A stretch of 8,025 bases of DNA from CAJAUT01 sp043809365 (GTDB lineage: Bacteria; Patescibacteriota; Microgenomatia; UBA1400; UBA12108): NCBI GenBank assembly GCA_043809365.1, contig JAZDDW010000044.1, forward strand, positions 1-8,025, written 5' to 3'. The notes under the pieces are model-generated. The model did no database searches. It worked only from the letters and a program-made list of their open reading frames with translations, and had not been told where the DNA came from. Shown here in pieces: positions 1 through 4,930 of this stretch; within the stretch, counting starts at the first letter, position 1, and each line of letters starts with the position of its first letter. The position numbers and the translations under genes are program-made.

Positions 1-1
1 A

Positions 2-133
2 GGGATCCACACCAAGATGAAATTGATCAAGCGACAAGGGTTCGGCTACAGGAACAAAGAAATATATCTGCGCAAGCTCGTGCTTGGTTTTCTCCCACTC
101 GCTGCGCTTATATCACCACACTTATTGCAATAG
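2..133 (+). CDS. ISL3-family transposase, C-terminal fragment (5' end outside window)
   Basis: An open frame enters from the left edge and ends at TAG 131-133, giving the last 43 residues of a protein. It contains the string HTKMKLIKRQGFGYRN, which matches the conserved end of ISL3-type DDE transposases (the 'N-x-K-I/M-K-x-I-K-R-x-G-Y/F-G-Y-R-N' segment after the last catalytic glutamate), followed by a hydrophobic tail typical of the short versions seen in Patescibacteria. These enzymes cut and rejoin the ends of their own insertion sequence. The catalytic residues lie upstream and cannot be seen, so whether the element is intact is unknown. The stop codon sits inside the probable terminal repeat, suggesting that the end of the gene and the end of the element overlap. 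An alternative open frame (1-150) shows no recognisable motif. Confidence 0.8.
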   Translation, partial: GIHTKMKLIKRQGFGYRNKEIYLRKLVLGFLPLAALISPHLLQ

Positions 134-137
134 AGCC
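117..137. repeat. Probable right terminal inverted repeat of the ISL3-type element
   Basis: Read on the minus strand from 137, the sequence begins GGCTCTATTGCAATAAGTGT. ISL3-family terminal repeats typically start with GGCTCT or GGYTCTT followed by an AT-rich stretch, so base 137 is a good candidate for the right end of the element. The left end is outside the window, so neither the matching repeat nor an 8-base target duplication (the bases after 137 would be ATTAGGCT) can be checked. Bases 132-147 also form a 6-bp hairpin (AGAGCC/GGCTCT, loop ATTA), which could alternatively act as a weak terminator. Confidence 0.45.
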
Positions 138-146
138 ATTAGGCTC

Positions 147-180
147 TTGACTTTGTCATTACATTGTAGTTACATACTAC
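147..180 (+). promoter_or_regulatory. Candidate promoter and operator for the toxin-antitoxin operon
   Basis: A -35-like TTGACT (147-152) is followed after 17 bases by a weak -10-like TTACAT (170-175). The ATG of the antitoxin lies 6 bases further on, so the transcript would start at or next to the ATG. An inverted repeat GTAGT-N5-ACTAC (166-170 and 176-180) straddles the -10. Ribbon-helix-helix antitoxins commonly autoregulate by binding such a palindrome; assigning it to this antitoxin is inference. Confidence 0.4.
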
Positions 181-181
181 T

Positions 182-574
182 ATGGACAACGCCGTACTAC
201 AAATCCGCATCAGCAAAAAACTCAAGAAACAATCAATGATTGTCTCCGAAAATCTCGGGTTCACCACCAGCACTCTCATCAAACTTTTCCTCGCCCATGT
301 CGTGCAGAAGCGCAAAATTCCTTTTGAAATCGAGGAAATCCCCAACGCCAAATTTGCCAGAGAAATCAGACAAGCCGAGAAGGAAATAGTATCCAGGGAC
401 TTAAAAGACTACTTAAAATTTGATAGTATGGATTCAGCTATCCAATACCTCAAAGAATATGTTAAACCCAAGAAAAACCACAAACGTCTATCTAAAAAAA
501 TCCTTCCGTCAAAAACTAAAACTCGTCCACCCATCAATTCAAAAATTAGTTTTCGACCGATTGCAACTGTTTAA
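182..574 (+). CDS. RelB/DinJ-like ribbon-helix-helix antitoxin with extended C-terminus
   Basis: A 130-residue protein. Residues 4-45 look like a RelB/DinJ ribbon-helix-helix domain: a short strand (VLQIRIS), a helix (KKLKKQSMIVSENLG), then the turn FTTSTLIKLFLAHVV, which is strongly reminiscent of DinJ. The domain would dimerise and bind its own promoter, while residues of about 46-95 would wrap and neutralise the toxin. The gene is followed by a YafQ/RelE-like toxin, which supports the pairing. There is no Shine-Dalgarno before ATG 182, and the upstream -10-like box would make the mRNA leaderless. The odd feature is the tail: residues 93-130 are read from DNA that also encodes the first 39 codons of the toxin in the next frame, and they are lysine/proline rich with no recognisable fold. 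The antitoxin has probably lost its original stop near residue 93, or a single-base change in the overlap extended it. Function is inferred from family and context. Confidence 0.75.
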   Translation: MDNAVLQIRISKKLKKQSMIVSENLGFTTSTLIKLFLAHVVQKRKIPFEIEEIPNAKFAREIRQAEKEIVSRDLKDYLKFDSMDSAIQYLKEYVKPKKNHKRLSKKILPSKTKTRPPINSKISFRPIATV

Positions 575-740
575 AAAAGATTCAAATCACGACATATTGC
601 GTAACCATGCACTTAGAGAACCATATCTAGGCTCGAGAAGCATTGATATTACCAGTGATTACAGGGCGATATTTAAAGAGTATCGAGGTGAGGCTCACTT
701 TTACAAACTTGGAACTCACCCAGAACTCTACGGCAAATAG
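459..740 (+). CDS. YafQ/RelE-family mRNA interferase toxin
   Basis: A 93-residue protein if ATG 459 is the start; a TTG at 420 in the same frame would only add residues read from the antitoxin. The pattern NHAL (49-52), a RSIDITSDYRAI strand (60-71) and GTHPELYGK at the end (85-93) is that of RelE/ParE-superfamily toxins of the YafQ type, which cleave mRNA on the ribosome. By my alignment with E. coli YafQ, H50, D67 and H87 fall on its catalytic positions, while YafQ His63 is replaced by D63. The key residues are otherwise present and the length is normal, so it may be active. The start overlaps the antitoxin frame by 116 bases, far more than the few bases usual for such pairs, so translation probably relies on coupling to the antitoxin. 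No terminator separates it from the hrcA promoter 5 bases after its stop. Confidence 0.75.
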   Translation: MLNPRKTTNVYLKKSFRQKLKLVHPSIQKLVFDRLQLFKKDSNHDILRNHALREPYLGSRSIDITSDYRAIFKEYRGEAHFYKLGTHPELYGK

Positions 741-744
741 GGGC

Positions 745-773
745 TTGACACGACCTAGCACTCTCGGTATGAT
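745..773 (+). promoter_or_regulatory. Sigma-70-type promoter of hrcA-grpE-dnaK
   Basis: A perfect -35 TTGACA (745-750), a 17-base spacer and a -10 TATGAT (768-773, five of six consensus bases) form the strongest promoter in the window. The expected transcription start, 7-10 bases after the -10, falls at about 781-783, at the hrcA ATG, so the mRNA would be leaderless or nearly so. Confidence 0.85.
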
Positions 774-781
774 AGTGCTAA
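755..781. promoter_or_regulatory. CIRCE operator (HrcA binding site)
   Basis: CTAGCACTC (755-763), nine bases, then TAGTGCTAA (773-781). The CIRCE consensus is TTAGCACTC-N9-GAGTGCTAA; each half matches 8 of 9 bases and the spacing is exact. It covers the whole -10 box and reaches to one base before the hrcA ATG, so a bound HrcA dimer would block RNA polymerase. That hrcA itself is the first gene strongly supports autoregulation. Confidence 0.92.
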
Positions 782-782
782 T

Positions 783-1514
783 ATGAAACCTTTAAGTCCG
801 CGCCAGATCCAAATCATCAAAGCCATTGTCGAGGAATATACCTCAACCGGCGAAGCCGTGGGGAGTGACACCCTCGATAAAAAGTTTAATCTCGGCGTCT
901 CTCCCGCCACGATCCGCAACGAGATGGTGCGTCTCGAAGACCTAGGGTATCTCAAACAACCCCATACCTCTGCCGGCCGCATCCCCACTCCGATTGCCCT
1001 CAAGCTCTACGTCTCCGAGCTCATGCACGAGGACGACCTCTCAGTGACCGAAGAGGTCGCAGTCAAGGAGCGCATCTGGGATCATCGCTCCAAAATGGCC
1101 ACTCTCTTGTCCGAAGCTACCAAAGTCTTATCCGAAAAAACCGGCAACATTAGTTTTGCGACCTCTAGCGACGGCGCGGTTTACTCTGCCGGTTATGCCA
1201 ATCTCCTCTCCCTCCCCGAATTTTTTGACATCGACGTCACTCGCCAGGTTTTATCGATGATCGAGTCCTACAAAGAACTCGAAGGGATCTTTGCTCGCAC
1301 TCAAGATGTCCAACCTTTTCATATCGTCCTAGGCGACGAGTTTGGCAACGAATATCTCTATCCTTGCGCCATGGCTTATCTAGATTTCAAGGCTGGGTCG
1401 ACCTCAGGTCATCTCGGTGTCATCGGTCCCGCCCGCCTCAATTACCCCTATGTCATGCCCATGCTTCGCCACATGTCTAGTCTCATTGACGAAATATCCG
1501 CCAGTTGGTCGTAA
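783..1514 (+). CDS. hrcA: Heat-inducible transcription repressor HrcA, compact form
   Basis: A 243-residue HrcA, the repressor that binds CIRCE and is kept active by chaperones. Residues 1-75 are the winged helix domain, with the recognition region SPATIRNEM (40-48) and the signature HTSAGRIPT (61-69). Residues of about 100-240 form the GAF-like domain, ending in the family hallmark GVIGPARLNYPYV (212-224). Common HrcA proteins are about 340 residues. The missing part corresponds to the inserted dimerising domain, expected between residues 125 and 133, where the chain passes directly from NISFATS to VYSAGYANLL. The gene has no Shine-Dalgarno; the CIRCE and -10 box lie directly before the ATG. 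It is first in an operon with grpE (32-base gap) and dnaK. Identity is secure from motifs, operator and neighbours. Confidence 0.95.
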   Translation: MKPLSPRQIQIIKAIVEEYTSTGEAVGSDTLDKKFNLGVSPATIRNEMVRLEDLGYLKQPHTSAGRIPTPIALKLYVSELMHEDDLSVTEEVAVKERIWDHRSKMATLLSEATKVLSEKTGNISFATSSDGAVYSAGYANLLSLPEFFDIDVTRQVLSMIESYKELEGIFARTQDVQPFHIVLGDEFGNEYLYPCAMAYLDFKAGSTSGHLGVIGPARLNYPYVMPMLRHMSSLIDEISASWS

Positions 1515-1530
1515 ATTACTAAAGCTACCT

Positions 1531-1535
1531 AAGGA
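1531..1535 (+). promoter_or_regulatory. Ribosome binding site of grpE
   Basis: AAGGA at 1531-1535 lies 11 bases before ATG 1547. It is modest in strength and rather far, but it is the only candidate in the 32-base gap after hrcA and supports translation of grpE as an internal operon gene. Confidence 0.5.
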
Positions 1536-1546
1536 ACCTATCTATT

Positions 1547-1978
1547 ATGAAAAAGAAACTCATCCAACCAGATCCAAAGTTAGTTGAGCTCGAGGGTAAG
1601 CTCGCTCGCGCCCTCGCCGACTACGCTAACCTCGAACGTCGATTTGGGATAGAAAGCTCCGCCGTGATCAAATTTGCCAACTCCAATTTGCTGGCTAAAC
1701 TCTTGGATATCCGCGATCATCTCGCGCTGGCCTCAGAGCAAATTAAAGATCAAGGTCTAAATATTATTCTAGGCTCACTTGATAAGCTCTTGGTAGAGGA
1801 AGGTATCACCGAAGTCAAAACGGATGGTCTCTTTGATCCTTTGACTATGGAATGCCAGGAACAGGGCGAAGGTACTAAAGATCAAATTCTCAAAGTTATT
1901 CGTCCTGGGTATCGTCTCCACGACCGAGTCTTGCGCGCGGCTCGTGTCGTTGTGGGGAATGGCCAAGTTACAAAATAA
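1547..1978 (+). CDS. grpE: Nucleotide exchange factor GrpE
   Basis: A 143-residue GrpE, the cofactor that releases ADP from DnaK in the cytoplasm. Residues 10-60 make the helical dimerisation stalk (ELEGKLARALADYANLERR, then ANSNLLAKLLDIRDHLALA), and residues 80-140 the beta domain that contacts DnaK, with FDPLTMECQEQGEG (96-109) and the terminal signature VIRPGYRLHDRVLRAARVVVGNG (117-139). It is shorter than the usual 180-200 residues because the acidic N-terminal extension is almost absent. It lies 32 bases after hrcA and 21 bases before dnaK, the usual hrcA-grpE-dnaK order, and has no promoter of its own that I can see, so it should be controlled by the upstream CIRCE. Confidence 0.95.
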   Translation: MKKKLIQPDPKLVELEGKLARALADYANLERRFGIESSAVIKFANSNLLAKLLDIRDHLALASEQIKDQGLNIILGSLDKLLVEEGITEVKTDGLFDPLTMECQEQGEGTKDQILKVIRPGYRLHDRVLRAARVVVGNGQVTK

Positions 1979-1986
1979 ATATTTTT

Positions 1987-1994
1987 AAAGGAGG
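1987..1994 (+). promoter_or_regulatory. Strong ribosome binding site of dnaK
   Basis: AAAGGAGG at 1987-1994 is a near-perfect anti-Shine-Dalgarno match, 5 bases before ATG 2000. It shows that this organism does use Shine-Dalgarno initiation for internal operon genes, in contrast to the leader-free first genes in the window. Confidence 0.85.
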
Positions 1995-1999
1995 ACTCT

Positions 2000-3916
2000 A
2001 TGTCTAACTCAAAAACCATCGGTATCGATCTAGGTACCACCAATAGTTGTGTCGCTGTCATGGAAGGGGGCAAACCCAAAGTTATTCCCTTGCACGAAGG
2101 CACCAACACCTTCCCCAGTATTGTCGAACCAGTAAAAAATCTGGTTGGCGCCGTTGCCAAAAATCAAATGATCTTAAATAGCCAAAACACGATTTATAGT
2201 ATCAAGCGCCTGATGGGCCGCAAAATGTCTGACCCTATGGTCAAAGATACGATCAAAAAAGTTGCCTACGAGATCGTCGCCGGCAAAGATGATATGGCAA
2301 GTGTCAAAGTGGGTGGCAAAGTTTACTCACCCCAGGAGATCTCCGCCAAAATTCTCCAAAAAGCCAAAGCCGATGCCGAATCCTACCTCGGCACCAAGGT
2401 CGACTCTGCGGTGATTACCGTGCCGGCCTACTTCGACGACTCTCAGCGCCAAGCCACCATGCAAGCTGGCAAAATCGCGGGCCTGGATGTCAAACGCATC
2501 GTCAACGAGCCCACAGCCGCAGCCCTTGCCTATGGTCTAGATAAGAAAAAAACCGGTAAAATCGCGGTCTATGATCTAGGTGGGGGGACTTTTGACATCT
2601 CCATTCTCGAAATAGGAGATGGAGTATTCGAAGTCAAAGCTACCAACGGCGACACCTTCCTCGGCGGTGACGATTTTGACAGCAAGATCATCGACTACAT
2701 CGTGGCCGAGTTCAAAAAAGACAATAGTGTCGATTTATCGGCCGATAAGCAGGCTCTCCAGCGGGTGCGCGATAGTGCCGAGAAAGCCAAAATCGAGCTC
2801 TCCACCTCGACCGAAGCTGAGATCAACCAGCCCTTTATTACCCAGGGTCCAAATGGTCCCCTGCACTTAACCATGAAATTGAGTAGGGCCAAGCTAGAAG
2901 AACTCACGGGAGATCTCGTCAAAAAAACCATCGAGCCGGTCAAAAAATGTTTGGCCGATGCCAAAATCAAAGCTAGCGATATCGACGAAATCGTACTCGT
3001 GGGTGGTCAAACCCGAATGCCGGCCGTCCAAAAAGCGGTCAAAGACTTCTTTGGGCGTGATCCTCATAAAGGAGTCAACCCCGACGAAGTGGTGGCGGTT
3101 GGTGCCGCCATTCAAGCTGGCATCTTGGGTGGAGAAGTCCACGATGTTCTCCTGCTCGACGTGACTCCGCTCACCTTGGGTATCGAGACCATGGGAGCAG
3201 TCCGCACCCCTCTCATTGACAGAAACACCACGGTCCCCACGTCCAAAAGTCAGGTCTTTAGCACCGCCTCCGACAACCAACCCCAGGTCGAGATCAATGT
3301 CTTGCAAGGTGAGCGTCCCATGGCCGCCGACAACAAAACGCTCGGTCGCTTTGTCCTCGACGGCATCGCCCCGGCCCCGCGCGGTATCCCGCAGATCGAA
3401 GTCACTTTTGACATCGACGCCTCCGGTATCTTGCATGTCTCTGCCAAAGATAAAGGCACCGGCAAAGAACAAAAGATCTCGATTCAAAACGCGACCAACT
3501 TGACCGATGAGGAGGTAGAGCGGATGAAGCAGGAGGCTGAGAAATACGCCGACGAAGATAAAGCCAAGAAAGATCTCGTCGACAAAAAGAACGAGGCCGA
3601 CTCTCTCATCTTCACCGCCGAAAAGTCGGTGAAAGACGCCGGTGACAAGATTACGGAGGACGAGAAGAAAGAGATCGAAGAAGCCGTCAAAGCCCTCAAA
3701 GAAGCCAAGGACAAGTCCGACGCGACCGTCGAGTCCATCGATGTCGAGTATAAAAAAGCCTCCGAAGCTCTCTCCAAGTACGGCGAACGTCTGTACAAGG
3801 CGAGCGCAAGCGAGCCGCAGTCATCCGAAGCCTCGGCGAAGGATGATAAGGCCGAGCCCACTCCCGACGGTGAAAAGCCCGCGGAAGAAGGCGAGGTAGT
3901 AGAAGAGAAGAAATAA
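2000..3916 (+). CDS. dnaK: Molecular chaperone DnaK (Hsp70)
   Basis: A full-length, 638-residue Hsp70. The ATPase domain (about 1-380) carries all three family signatures: IDLGTTNS (9-16), YDLGGGTFDIS (191-201) and VLVGGQTRMP (332-341). The hydrophobic linker DVLLLDVTP (382-390) leads to the substrate-binding beta domain (about 395-505) and a charged helical lid (about 510-605). The disordered tail is rich in Glu, Lys, Ser and Pro and ends GEVVEEKK, similar to the acidic end of bacterial DnaK. It refolds and protects proteins in an ATP cycle with DnaJ and GrpE. It is the last gene of the hrcA operon; a hairpin terminator follows within 20 bases and no dnaJ is present. The start at 2000 is fixed by the excellent ribosome binding site. 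Confidence 0.98.
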   Translation: MSNSKTIGIDLGTTNSCVAVMEGGKPKVIPLHEGTNTFPSIVEPVKNLVGAVAKNQMILNSQNTIYSIKRLMGRKMSDPMVKDTIKKVAYEIVAGKDDMASVKVGGKVYSPQEISAKILQKAKADAESYLGTKVDSAVITVPAYFDDSQRQATMQAGKIAGLDVKRIVNEPTAAALAYGLDKKKTGKIAVYDLGGGTFDISILEIGDGVFEVKATNGDTFLGGDDFDSKIIDYIVAEFKKDNSVDLSADKQALQRVRDSAEKAKIELSTSTEAEINQPFITQGPNGPLHLTMKLSRAKLEELTGDLVKKTIEPVKKCLADAKIKASDIDEIVLVGGQTRMPAVQKAVKDFFGRDPHKGVNPDEVVAVGAAIQAGILGGEVHDVLLLDVTPLTLGIETMGAVRTPLIDRNTTVPTSKSQVFSTASDNQPQVEINVLQGERPMAADNKTLGRFVLDGIAPAPRGIPQIEVTFDIDASGILHVSAKDKGTGKEQKISIQNATNLTDEEVERMKQEAEKYADEDKAKKDLVDKKNEADSLIFTAEKSVKDAGDKITEDEKKEIEEAVKALKEAKDKSDATVESIDVEYKKASEALSKYGERLYKASASEPQSSEASAKDDKAEPTPDGEKPAEEGEVVEEKK

Positions 3917-3931
3917 GGTTTAATTAAAACT

Positions 3932-3960
3932 TAAAAGCCCCGGTCACCCCGGGGCTTTTA
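3932..3960 (+). terminator. Rho-independent terminator of the hrcA-grpE-dnaK operon
   Basis: TAAAAGCCCC (3932-3941) pairs perfectly with GGGGCTTTTA (3951-3960), and two further GC pairs close a 5-base loop, giving a 12-bp stem 15 bases after the dnaK stop. The U-rich part lies inside the 3' arm (CTTTTA), so the signal works in both directions in principle. Confidence 0.85.
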
Positions 3961-3969
3961 GTTGGGGTA

Positions 3970-3975
3970 TATAAT
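3970..3975 (+). promoter_or_regulatory. -10 box for the small gene at 3983
   Basis: A perfect TATAAT at 3970-3975, 7 bases before ATG 3983. Transcription would begin at or just before the ATG. No good -35 is visible; the expected position falls in the dnaK terminator. No Shine-Dalgarno is present. Confidence 0.55.
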
Positions 3976-3982
3976 CTTCGCC

Positions 3983-4264
3983 ATGTCTATTGCACTAGAT
4001 ATCCGACCGCCACTCGTCAATGAACAACAATATAGGGCAATTCATAATTCGCTTAATGAAATTCTAAATATAGAGCAATTCGGCAAATCGGGCGCTCGCA
4101 TAACTCCCAGATTAGATCAAGGACCAATAAATTTACCCCTTGAGAGAATGTGGATTATCACCAGAGAAAATTATGTTTTCGATCAAGCAAGGATTGATCT
4201 TTTATTTGAGCTTCTTAGGGAGGCAAACATACCACACGCTCTTAAATTTGCATTTCAAACTTAA
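3983..4264 (+). CDS. Small protein of unknown function (93 residues)
   Basis: I do not recognise this protein. With the ATG at 3983 it has 93 residues, no signal peptide, no membrane segment and no cysteine. The chain reads as a compact globular protein: an N-terminal helical part (NEQQYRAIHNSLNEILNIEQF, about 13-33), a glycine/proline-containing middle (SGARITPRLDQGPINLP) and a second helical part (FDQARIDLLFELLREANIP, about 66-84). The start is chosen because TATAAT lies 7 bases before it; an in-frame TTG at 3962 would start upstream of that -10 and next to the terminator. Its base composition is visibly more AT-rich than dnaK or the acetyltransferase, which may mean weak expression or a different origin. 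It stands alone, between a terminator and a spacer with a repeat. The frame is probably real because of its promoter and length, but no homology supports it here. Confidence 0.55.
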   Translation: MSIALDIRPPLVNEQQYRAIHNSLNEILNIEQFGKSGARITPRLDQGPINLPLERMWIITRENYVFDQARIDLLFELLREANIPHALKFAFQT

Positions 4265-4293
4265 AGTGGAAAAACATTTTTATTTAAAACCAC

Positions 4294-4333
4294 GTCCCAT
4301 CCAACTATATTTTGTCCCATCTACCGTCCCAAG
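4294..4333 (+). repeat. Short direct repeats GTCCCA(T/A)
   Basis: GTCCCATC occurs at 4294-4301 and 4314-4321, 20 bases apart (about two helical turns), and a related GTCCCAAG begins at 4326. They lie upstream of the inverted repeat and the acetyltransferase promoter. They could be binding sites for a regulator or chance copies. Confidence 0.3.
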
Positions 4334-4400
4334 TTACTACCATAATTCGACCGTGTCCGTCCGTAGCTCGCCAGAACGAAGGAGGAATCATAGTAGTAAC
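4333..4400. repeat. 68-base imperfect inverted repeat (REP-like) before the acetyltransferase gene
   Basis: GTTACTACCATAATTC (4333-4348) is the reverse complement of GAATCATAGTAGTAAC (4385-4400) at 14 of 16 positions, including an unbroken 8 bp at the outer ends. The 36-base centre is GC-richer and contains GTCCGTCCGTAGCTCG and CGAAGGAG, which can pair only partly. The layout resembles a repetitive extragenic palindrome or a small non-autonomous mobile unit. I see no clear target duplication in the flanks. It ends 8 bases before the -10 box of the next gene, so it may also affect transcription. Confidence 0.6.
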
Positions 4401-4405
4401 CCGAC

Positions 4406-4414
4406 TGCTACAAT
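4406..4414 (+). promoter_or_regulatory. Extended -10 promoter for the acetyltransferase gene
   Basis: TGC followed by TACAAT (4409-4414) is an extended -10 element, which can work without a -35; none is visible. The ATG is 6 bases downstream, so the mRNA would be leaderless. The GGAGG at 4381-4385 is too far upstream (about 35 bases) to serve as a ribosome binding site. Confidence 0.55.
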
Positions 4415-4420
4415 ATATCC

Positions 4421-4927
4421 ATGAACTTTGAGATCATCTTAGTCAAAACCGGGGAACTTAATCAAGATCAACAGTCTGGACTCACCCAACTCAATAAGGA
4501 GTGTTTTGGTGACGTGCCACCTGCAGAAATCGCCGACAACTTTTTTGCCGAGCCCTTTGCCTACCTTTTTGCCATCGCCAACAAAGAGATCATTAGTCGC
4601 GTGGCCCTCTTCAAGCGCACCATCCAGTTTGGTGGGCAAGACATCTTAGTTGGTGGCATTGGCGGAGTTTGTGTCACCACTCTCCATCGCCACCACGGGA
4701 TTGCAAAGAGTATGGTCAAACGCGCCCTCGTCGTCTTGCGGGGAGAACTATGCGACGTGGCCTGTCTCAACGTCGATCTCGCCAAACCCGCCTATCATCT
4801 CTACGAAAAACTAGGCTTTGTCCTGCGCGAAGGGGGTACCATGTTTATTCCTCTCGTCTCCCCTGAAAAATATCATCTCATTATGAATAGTCCGGATACC
4901 TTCCACTACGGTCGCGGCTACTGGTAA
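4421..4927 (+). CDS. GNAT-family N-acetyltransferase
   Basis: A 168-residue single-domain GNAT protein that should transfer an acetyl group from acetyl-CoA to an amine. The central strand GGIGGVCV (78-85) leads into motif A, LHRHHGIAKSMV (89-99), where R90-x-x-G93-x-A95 is the pyrophosphate-binding R/Q-x-x-G-x-G/A loop of acetyl-CoA binding. Motif B is seen in AKPAYHLYEKLGFV (121-134). The overall plan, including the order strand-motif A-'LRGE'-motif B and the C-terminal end D-x-F-H-Y-G-R-G-Y-W, recalls the aminoglycoside 2'-N-acetyltransferase AAC(2')-like group, but similarity is too low for me to assign a substrate. The gene has its own leaderless-type promoter and is convergent with proS, with only 3 bases between the two stop codons and no terminator that I can see. 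Confidence 0.85.
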   Translation: MNFEIILVKTGELNQDQQSGLTQLNKECFGDVPPAEIADNFFAEPFAYLFAIANKEIISRVALFKRTIQFGGQDILVGGIGGVCVTTLHRHHGIAKSMVKRALVVLRGELCDVACLNVDLAKPAYHLYEKLGFVLREGGTMFIPLVSPEKYHLIMNSPDTFHYGRGYW

Positions 4928-4930
4928 CCC

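Noticed and set aside
1..150. Alternative open frame 1-150 ending at TGA
   Set aside because: The neighbouring frame (2-133) carries the clear ISL3 transposase end; this frame has no recognisable motif.
420..458. TTG 420 as the toxin start
   Set aside because: It would add 13 residues that are just the antitoxin read out of frame; ATG 459 gives the normal toxin length and aligns H50, D67 and H87 with YafQ.
2894..3487. Long minus-strand open frame inside dnaK (197 codons)
   Set aside because: It is the antisense shadow of a highly biased coding sequence; long open antisense frames are common opposite dnaK.
4266..4293. Terminator after the small gene (GTGG...CCAC)
   Set aside because: Only four outer pairs with an AT-rich mismatched interior and no U tract after the stem.
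4140..4424. Open frame of 94 codons across the spacer
   Set aside because: It overlaps the small gene at 3983 and the inverted repeat, its composition is typical of a non-coding frame, and it has no promoter or ribosome binding site.
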